The position numbers were made by a program, and so were the translations under genes. A model generated the notes under the pieces. The model ran no database searches and was not told the origin of the DNA. It worked only from the letters and a program-made list of their open reading frames with translations. This document shows, piece by piece, positions 53,857 through 59,168 of a stretch of DNA of 59,168 bases. Positions within the stretch are counted from its first letter, which is position 1, and each line of letters begins with the position of its first letter. The stretch is from Caldilineaceae bacterium (GTDB lineage: Bacteria; Chloroflexota; Anaerolineae; Caldilineales; Caldilineaceae), in assembly GCA_022842065.1 (NCBI GenBank), contig JALHQH010000067.1, forward strand, positions 1-59,168, written 5' to 3'.

Positions 53857-54324
53857 ATGAACGATCAATCAGCCAGTTCTATCAAACGTGTCTACTTGGA
53901 TGTGTGCGTTCTATGCCGGCCATTTGATGACCAGCAGCAGATGCGTATTCGATTGGAAACCAGTGCTGCCGAACTCATTCTAACTCATTTACAAGTAGAT
54001 AGGCGACAACTTATTTTCGCTTCTGTTCATCAAGTCGAAATTGCGGCCATTCGTAACACAGAAGAAAGACAACAATTGCTACTATTGTTAGAGCAAGTTG
54101 GAACAGCCGCCCATTGCAATCTGGCGTTAGCCCGTCAGCGAGCCGAAGAGCTTACTGCCCAGGGTATGGGAGCGGCAGATGCGGCGCATGTCGCTTTCGC
54201 AGAGCAAACACTAGCAGATTTTGTCTCTGTGGATAGCCGGCTCTTAAAACAATGTCAGCGTCTCAAGATCAAAATTTGGTATGGCACACCTCAAGCATAT
54301 TGTGAAAAGGAGAATCTGCAATGA
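53857..54324 (+). CDS. PIN-domain ribonuclease (VapC-like toxin candidate)
   Basis: This 155-residue protein has VYLDVCVLCRPFDD at residues 12-25 with the first acidic residue of the PIN active site. Further on it has AADAAHVAFAEQTLADFVSVDSRLL, which supplies the other acidic residues and the typical C-terminal strand. PIN domains cleave RNA, as in VapC toxins. The next gene overlaps it by four bases (ATGA), as expected for a partner antitoxin placed downstream. Confidence 0.8.
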   Translation: MNDQSASSIKRVYLDVCVLCRPFDDQQQMRIRLETSAAELILTHLQVDRRQLIFASVHQVEIAAIRNTEERQQLLLLLEQVGTAAHCNLALARQRAEELTAQGMGAADAAHVAFAEQTLADFVSVDSRLLKQCQRLKIKIWYGTPQAYCEKENLQ

Positions 54325-54554
54325 CCACTGCAACTTACCTTTCTGATGACGAGTTAATTACGCGCGGTTTAGATGCATTGATGCAGGCGCTCGGCCCTGT
54401 GGAAGCAACACGCTTTCTAACCCTATCCAAGTCTCAGCGATTAGAGTCTGTCGAACAGCACCGCCGCTGGCAGGAATCTTTAGATGTTGAGTCCTTCTTT
54501 GATCAAGTGTTTGGTGCTCCTGTTCAGAATGTTGACAGCTCGTTACTCCGTTAA
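54321..54554 (+). CDS. Small putative antitoxin partner of the PIN protein
   Basis: This 77-residue protein is predicted helical (LITRGLDALMQALGPVEATRFL) with an acidic C-terminal tail (DVESFFDQVF). It overlaps the PIN gene by four bases, so translation is coupled. No DNA-binding fold is certain. The antitoxin role is by context. Confidence 0.6.
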   Translation: MTTATYLSDDELITRGLDALMQALGPVEATRFLTLSKSQRLESVEQHRRWQESLDVESFFDQVFGAPVQNVDSSLLR

Positions 54555-54567
54555 GGGAGGTACAGAA

Positions 54568-54957
54568 ATGACCATGACCATCACGCTCTCTGACAGTATC
54601 GCTGAACGCCTGCAAGCCTATGCTAACCAATTTCAGCTATCGGCCGATGCACTGGCAGAAAAGTTGCTTGCCGATGCGTTGCCGGTTAGTAAAACCAATG
54701 GCTTTCATCTACCGCCGGCTGACGATGATCTATCATCGCTGGAGCAAGTGGTTGCCAAGATTAAGGCAATGCCGCCGAATCCTGCTGCGATTGAACCTGG
54801 CGCTAAGGTTGGTGACATGGCTTATATCCAATCCTTACTCGACAATCCGCCGACCGACACGGTAACAGTTGCGGAATGGGAAGAGCATTGGTCTGCCTTT
54901 GAGCAAGAACTAAAAGCGCTTGATCGTGCCCAAGCGATTGCGGAAGGACAGATCTAA
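54568..54957 (+). CDS. Small protein with ribbon-helix-helix-like N-terminus
   Basis: From ATG 54568 (AAGGGAGG upstream) this is a 129-residue protein. The first 40 residues (MTITLSDSIAERLQAYANQF then ALAEKLLADAL) resemble an MetJ/Arc-type antitoxin N-terminus. The rest is acidic with a helical end. It probably belongs to the same module as the PIN gene, from which it is separated by 13 bases, or is an antitoxin whose toxin has been lost. Confidence 0.6.
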   Translation: MTMTITLSDSIAERLQAYANQFQLSADALAEKLLADALPVSKTNGFHLPPADDDLSSLEQVVAKIKAMPPNPAAIEPGAKVGDMAYIQSLLDNPPTDTVTVAEWEEHWSAFEQELKALDRAQAIAEGQI

Positions 54958-55040
54958 AATTGCAAACGTCATCCGCCGCCGTCTGTAGTTGTGGACAAGG
55001 TACACCTCTCGACGGGACGATGACTGGAATCGTTACAAAT

Positions 55041-55517
55041 TTATACTTCTTCACCCAAGACGCGATCGAGTGCCTCTTCGACTTCATTGATGCTCAGTTC
55101 CGGCTCGACACTGAACGCGCTGGGGGCGGCGGCACCGCGTGGCGTCTGGATAATCCAATGGGGACCAAAGAGGCGCACGGCGGTGTACATTTTGAGCGCA
55201 CGCGCGGTCGAAACCCCATCGGTGATCATCGCGTCATAGAACATGCGGTGGACAGCGGCACTGGGTCGGGTGCGCTCGACACAGGCGACATCGTGCAGCA
55301 CAGTGGCGCGGCGGTAGTCACCCACATAGGGCGTGCCATTGGTGGCCGACCACAACATCTCGGGGATGCTGGCCCCATCAATAATGCTCCCCGCCGGCGC
55401 CACCCAGCGCACACCGCGGTCATCGACGAAAACAAACTCCGCCAGCAGCTTCATCATGCGGTCTTCACCACCGTGACGCAGCCACTCGACACGTACTTCA
55501 CCTTCATAGTGGGCCAT
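55041..55517 (-). CDS. DUF1353 family protein
   Basis: This 158-residue protein has the DUF1353 features APAGSIIDGASIP, a following glycine-rich turn (TPYVGDYRRATVLHDVACVE) with the conserved His-Asp, and a helix ending in MYTAVRLFGPHW. The role is unknown; some members are phage-encoded. A broken paralogue lies at 56364-56620. Confidence 0.8.
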   Translation of the reverse strand: MAHYEGEVRVEWLRHGGEDRMMKLLAEFVFVDDRGVRWVAPAGSIIDGASIPEMLWSATNGTPYVGDYRRATVLHDVACVERTRPSAAVHRMFYDAMITDGVSTARALKMYTAVRLFGPHWIIQTPRGAAAPSAFSVEPELSINEVEEALDRVLGEEV

Positions 55518-55707
55518 CGAATTGCTCCTCTCGTTACAAAATGGGGGAAAGTAAGGGCGTTTTGCTCTTTGATGAGCAAGATGGCTTTACTTTAGCACAG
55601 CAAGCGTTGAACAAGCGTTGCATAAGCGTTTCTGCTGGTGTGTCGTCATGTACGCACAGTGTAAGAGATCCTAGCTACCGTAGGGTTTTCTTTGGACAGG
55701 GAATCCG

Positions 55708-55820
55708 CCCGGCGATAAATCGCCGGGCTACGTAGCAACGCCCGGTAAACCGGGCTTTTCCGATGGACTAAGCCCGGTTTACCGGGCGTTGCTACGTAGC
55801 CAGGGGACTTCAGCCCCTGG
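55708..55820. repeat. Triple hairpin element related to copies A and B
   Basis: The main arms 55727-55757 and 55770-55800 are exact 31-bp inverted repeats around 12 bases. Smaller hairpins flank them (GCCCGGCGA/TCGCCGGGC, and CCAGGGG/CCCCTGG). The wording, CCCGGTTTACCGGGCGTTG and TTCAGCCCCTGGCG, recalls the cores of the 151-bp elements. The rest of 55518-55839 shows nothing else. Confidence 0.75.
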
Positions 55821-55839
55821 CGTACTCCGCTGAAGCCTT

Positions 55840-56115
55840 CTAACCCTCCGCGGTCGTCGGGTCGATGACGGCCTTCACCTCGCTAATTGTGTTGGCAGGA
55901 AAGCCGGACTTCGCGGCGTGTTGGCGGATCAGATCTTCCGACGGCGCAATGTAGACACAGTAGGTCTTGTTGGCGGCGACATAGCTCTCCACCCACTGGA
56001 TCTGCGGGCCAAGCTCTGTGAGCACACTGCACGACTTCTGCGCAATGCCGACGGCCTCCTGGGGCGAGACGCTGCCGATGTTGGGGATTTCACGTTCAAT
56101 GACATACTTTGGCAT
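55840..56115 (-). CDS. DUF4242 (SCO4226-like nickel-binding) protein
   Basis: This 91-residue protein from ATG 56115 (AAAGGA upstream) starts MPKYVIEREIPNIGSVSPQE. It includes IQWVESYVAANKTYCVYIAPSEDLIRQHA, the conserved ferredoxin-like DUF4242 pattern. SCO4226 from this group binds nickel, but metal binding is not certain here. The open frame upstream to 56289 is unlikely to be translated. The gap 56116-56363 has no other feature. Confidence 0.8.
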   Translation of the reverse strand: MPKYVIEREIPNIGSVSPQEAVGIAQKSCSVLTELGPQIQWVESYVAANKTYCVYIAPSEDLIRQHAAKSGFPANTISEVKAVIDPTTAEG

Positions 56116-56363
56116 GGGAAAGTCCTTTCTAAATAAAGTTGCGGTTGGCGAATTCACCGGCGGTGTCCACAGCTTTCTTAAAGTGAGCTCTGTTTGAAAA
56201 CGGTTGTTACACTCACTGGTAGAGAAGAGTATGGAAGGTGATGCTGTACTAAAATAGCTGCTTGCACCTGATCGCCGTCTATTGGACAACTAACGAACGA
56301 CTGATCGATCGACAAATTGACCGCTTTGGCCCACCCACCGCCGGCCAACCACGCCGCCACACT

Positions 56364-56620
56364 TCATCGTGAAGCTGTCACCGGCCTGCCATTGCCAAAG
56401 CGCAACATAGGTTCCTTTTGATGCAGTTGTTGCCGAAGCGGGACAATCCACTCATCGTAACAACTGGGCAACAGTTCGCCGCTATACAATTCTTCACCCA
56501 AGACACGATCAAGCGCAGCCTCGACCTCGTCGATGGTCAAGGCTGGTTCGACCGCCACGGTGCGGGCGACTGCGGTCCCACGGACGGTTTGTATTTTCCA
56601 ATGGGGACCGAAGAGACAAC
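56364..56620 (-). pseudogene. 3' remnant of a second DUF1353 gene
   Basis: The minus strand reads LFGPHWKIQTVRGTAVARTV then VEPALTIDEVEAALDRVLGEEL, parallel to the end of the gene at 55041 (LFGPHWIIQTPRG, VEPELSINEVEEALDRVLGEEV). The 5' two-thirds is absent: the sequence breaks off at about 56618, where a palindromic element begins. Confidence 0.7.
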
Positions 56621-56770
56621 TAGTTCTTGTTGCGAAACAAGATTTCTACCGCCAAGGGCACCAAGAGCGCGAAGGAATCGCAAAGAAATTTCAGAGAAAA
56701 CCCTTTGCGAAACTTTGTGTCCTTCGCGCTCTTGGCGGTGATTAAGCCCTTTCGCAACAGAAACTAGCTA
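56618..56770. mobile_element. MITE-like element with long imperfect inverted repeats
   Basis: The left arm ACTAGTTCTTGTTGCGAAA and the right arm TTTCGCAACAGAAACTAGCT mirror each other. Further inside, CCGCCAAGGGCACCAAGAGC mirrors CTTTGTGTCCTTCGCGCTC. It truncates the DUF1353 paralogue. A short similar relic (TTCGTGTGTCTTCGTGGA) is at about 52503-52520. Confidence 0.6.
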
Positions 56771-56799
56771 GTCACAGAGTCAGTTGGCCAACAACAAAA

Positions 56800-59031
56800 T
56801 TATCTCCCGATGAGAGGTAGGTAATACTGATGCGAACTGGTACCGAGGACGACCGTGACGGTAATGGTTACGGTTGCCGTGCTACTGCCACCATTGCCAT
56901 CGAAAACTGCATAGGTAAAACGATCGGTACCCACAAATCCGCCAGTGGGCCGATAGACATAGGTGCCATTTGCATTGAGAAGCAGTGAGCCATTGGTTGG
57001 TCCGGTCACTGGCGTCGTGTTGATTGCAAGCAAATCACCATCAGGGTCGCTATCATTGGCAAGGAGTGACGGCCCGTTGAGCGTCGTGTCTTGCGCCGTC
57101 GTGGCTGAATCCGGGTTGGCAACCGGTGGGCGATTGGTCTTCTGTACAGTAATGCGTACGGTGGCCGTGTCACTGCCGCCCTTACCATCCGTAACTTCAT
57201 AGACGAAGCTGTCATTGCCCACAAAGCCGGGGTTGGGGGTATAAACGTAACTACCATTGCCATTCAGCACGAGCGAGCCGTTACTCGGCCCACTGATCGG
57301 TGTAACACTAACGGTCAGCGGATCACCATCGGGATCGCTGTCATTGCCAAGCACGGTAGTACCGTTGAGCGTTGTATTCTGTTGCACCGTGGCGGCGTCA
57401 TCATTCGCGACGGGTGGACGGTTAACTGGTTGCGCAGTGATGGTGACGCTGATGGTGACGGTGGCCGTGTCACTGCCGCCCTTACCATCCGTAACTTCAT
57501 AGACGAAGCTGTCATTGCCCAAAAAGCCTGGGTTGGGGGTATAAACGTAACTACCGTTGCCATTCAGCACGAGCGAGCCATTACTCGGCCCACTGATCGG
57601 TGTCGCAGTAACGGTCAGCGGATCACCATCGGGGTCGCTGTCATTGGCAAGCACGCTAGCACCAGTGAGCGTTGTATTCTGTTGGACCGTGGCGGTGTCA
57701 TCATTCGCGACGGGTGGACGGTTAACTGGTTGCGCAGTGCTGGTGACGCTGATGGTGACGGTGGCCGTGTCACTGCCGCCCTTACCATCCGCAACTTCAT
57801 AGACGAAGCTGTCATTGCCCACAAAGCCTGGGTTGGGGGTATAAACGTAACTACCGTTGCCATTCAGTACGAGCGAGCCATTACTTGGCCCACTGATCGG
57901 TGTCGCAGTAACGGTCAGCGGATCACCATCGGGATCGCTGTCATTGGCAAGCACGCTAGCACCAGTGAGCGTTGTATTCTGTTGGACCGTTGCAGTGTCA
58001 TCGTTGGCAATTGGTAGCGTATTGGCTGCGGCAACCAGGCGACCGATACCCATTAGACTTGGATTTCGGTGAGTCGCGTCAGCAAGCGAATTCCAGGCTA
58101 ATTTGTGTTCTCGCTCGCCGCCGTCATCGTCGTCATGCGCATGCACATCCAAGCCGAATAGGTATCCCGGTGTCGGCGGCAGCCCGATTTCAGCCAATGG
58201 CAAGCGCAGCTCAACCCGATAGCCAGTTGTTGTACTGACAATACTTTTTTGCAAGCCGGGCGGCAGCGTCGGCGATTGCGTACTCTTATGGGTGATTGGA
58301 TCATTCCAACGGAAATAGGTGGCACGATCATCAACATTGTCATAGGTTAGACCGCGGCTAAAATTAGGATCAAGATATAATTCCACCGTATCATCTAACG
58401 CCGTCCGATTACCAGAATCGTTGTAAAGGGCATCATCGGTGGTTTCGAGCAACACATATAAGTTGTTGCTGTCGTATAGTCCGCGAAAGGTAACCGAGAA
58501 ATCAGCAGCAGTAATCGGCCCATTACCGATAATTAGATTTTTAAGTGAATAGCTGCTGGCCGACTGCCACGCGCTATCGACAAGCCCATCGATCAGCGGG
58601 GCCGTTCTTGTTTCCCGAATTTCTGCAACATTGTCGACAGCATCTAAACATGGATAGGAGAGGACGATGCCCGTCAGCAACGCAGTGTCGCCGTTGCCCG
58701 CCGGTGATTCAATGGTGAAGTCGAGTTGTTGAGTTCCTCTAGGAACATCTTCAAGGACTAATTCTACGATGTTGAAAGTGCCCTCAATATTGGGGATTAC
58801 ATTGGTTCGTGAGACTTCAACACCACCAGCAGATGTGCGAACGATTATAGAACGCGCAGGATCAAGATTACCAAAGTAGACCCCGGTCACTTTGATGTCT
58901 GTTGGGGCGGCAAGTGGATAGAAGTAAATTTTCTCGACTACTTTCTCAGATTGACTATCAATATAGCGGAGCGTTGGTTCGAAGATATTGACATACGGAC
59001 TGTCGCTTGCATATGTCTGATACAGAACCAA
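56800..59031 (-). CDS. Exported-type protein with CBM9-like and cadherin-like repeats
   Basis: This 743-residue frame has an N-terminal beta domain. A CBM9-like region follows (APLIDGLVDSAWQSA, LDDTVELYLDPN, GYRVELRLPLAEIG; about residues 130-340). Four tandem VCBS/cadherin-like repeats of about 100 residues come next (RPPVANDDTATVQQNTTL, ANDSDPDGDPL, YVYTPNPGFVGNDSFVY). It ends SSHQYYLPLIGR, a tail I recall as common in Chloroflexota exported proteins. It starts at TTG 59031 without a signal peptide, but the neighbouring frame at 59140-59040 encodes one (MDFAHLAILALFCLFDICF). A frameshift near 59040 is likely. Adhesion or polysaccharide binding is probable. Confidence 0.75.
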   Translation of the reverse strand: MVLYQTYASDSPYVNIFEPTLRYIDSQSEKVVEKIYFYPLAAPTDIKVTGVYFGNLDPARSIIVRTSAGGVEVSRTNVIPNIEGTFNIVELVLEDVPRGTQQLDFTIESPAGNGDTALLTGIVLSYPCLDAVDNVAEIRETRTAPLIDGLVDSAWQSASSYSLKNLIIGNGPITAADFSVTFRGLYDSNNLYVLLETTDDALYNDSGNRTALDDTVELYLDPNFSRGLTYDNVDDRATYFRWNDPITHKSTQSPTLPPGLQKSIVSTTTGYRVELRLPLAEIGLPPTPGYLFGLDVHAHDDDDGGEREHKLAWNSLADATHRNPSLMGIGRLVAAANTLPIANDDTATVQQNTTLTGASVLANDSDPDGDPLTVTATPISGPSNGSLVLNGNGSYVYTPNPGFVGNDSFVYEVADGKGGSDTATVTISVTSTAQPVNRPPVANDDTATVQQNTTLTGASVLANDSDPDGDPLTVTATPISGPSNGSLVLNGNGSYVYTPNPGFLGNDSFVYEVTDGKGGSDTATVTISVTITAQPVNRPPVANDDAATVQQNTTLNGTTVLGNDSDPDGDPLTVSVTPISGPSNGSLVLNGNGSYVYTPNPGFVGNDSFVYEVTDGKGGSDTATVRITVQKTNRPPVANPDSATTAQDTTLNGPSLLANDSDPDGDLLAINTTPVTGPTNGSLLLNANGTYVYRPTGGFVGTDRFTYAVFDGNGGSSTATVTITVTVVLGTSSHQYYLPLIGR
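57121..58010. repeat. 300-bp tandem repeats within the cadherin-like gene
   Basis: Three successive 300-bp units (about 57121, 57421 and 57721) are nearly identical at DNA level, especially the last two. This indicates recent duplication and scope for copy-number change. Confidence 0.9.
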
Positions 59032-59140
59032 GCCAAGAGGTAATGTGTTGGTAACTATTCAGGCATAAACAAAAGAGAAACAAAAAACAAATATCAAACA
59101 AACAGAAAAGAGCGAGAATAGCAAGATGAGCAAAGTCCAA
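59032..59140 (-). pseudogene. Likely out-of-frame signal peptide of the repeat protein
   Basis: The frame from ATG 59140 gives MDFAHLAILALFCLFDICF and a further hydrophobic stretch typical of a signal peptide. It then enters the 59031 gene in the wrong frame. An indel between them, or a sequencing error, would explain the missing signal sequence. Confidence 0.45.
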
Positions 59141-59168
59141 GTGCCGAACGGTGACGTAATTCGCAAAC

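Noticed and set aside
55708..55820. Possible tRNA or structured RNA cloverleaf
   Set aside because: The arms are long perfect inverted repeats without conserved tRNA loop sequences, and they match a dispersed repeat family.

Overview
The window most likely comes from a filamentous member of the Chloroflexota (Caldilineae/Anaerolineae-like). This is inferred from the mix of gene families: large CHAT, caspase and STAND proteins, an LPxTG-tailed fasciclin protein, and exported cadherin-like repeat proteins ending in a YLPLIGR-type tail. It also fits the many short palindromic repeats. No rRNA, tRNA or CRISPR array was recognised. Almost all genes lie on the minus strand.

Layout. Positions 1-13.4 kb are mostly ordinary metabolism and small modules: a GNAT acetyltransferase, a CPBP membrane protease, a HigBA toxin-antitoxin pair, an enolase-superfamily enzyme, a methyltransferase, an MntA/HepT module coupled to a PLP enzyme, a LivF-type ATPase with a VOC protein, a PRPP synthetase, a creatininase-family hydrolase, a Rieske protein and a fasciclin protein. 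A predicted small RNA (about 9674-9785) and several gene remnants lie between them. Positions 53.4-59.2 kb hold a broken SDR gene, a PIN-domain module, DUF1353 and DUF4242 proteins, and a large secreted repeat protein that looks frameshifted at its 5' end.

The striking region is 13.8-53.3 kb: about 39.5 kb of co-directional genes ending at a clear intrinsic terminator (13723-13772). It encodes two caspase (C14) proteins, one fused to an alpha/beta-hydrolase. It also encodes four CHAT proteases: one fused to a pseudo-hydrolase, one to an nSTAND NTPase and beta-propeller, one to a SIR2 domain, and one stand-alone. The other products are an nSTAND-WD40-TPR-PPC protein, a small P-loop NTPase, a giant TPR membrane protein, a gluzincin and an astacin metallopeptidase, a transglutaminase-fold protein, a two-pass membrane protein and a giant GH-GH5-SH3-M23 protein. 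None of the hydrolases I examined shows a signal peptide. I interpret the block as a multi-component conflict or programmed-cell-death island: STAND, WD40 and TPR proteins as sensors and scaffolds, CHAT and caspase proteases as the relay, and SIR2, hydrolase, metallopeptidase and cell-wall-lytic domains as effectors. The domains are visible in the sequence; the joint function is inference.

The region is scarred by small mobile elements. A 169-bp TA-flanked MITE has split a relic nuclease gene inside the island, and two near-identical 151-bp elements lie 41.6 kb apart. Several palindromic elements abut start codons.
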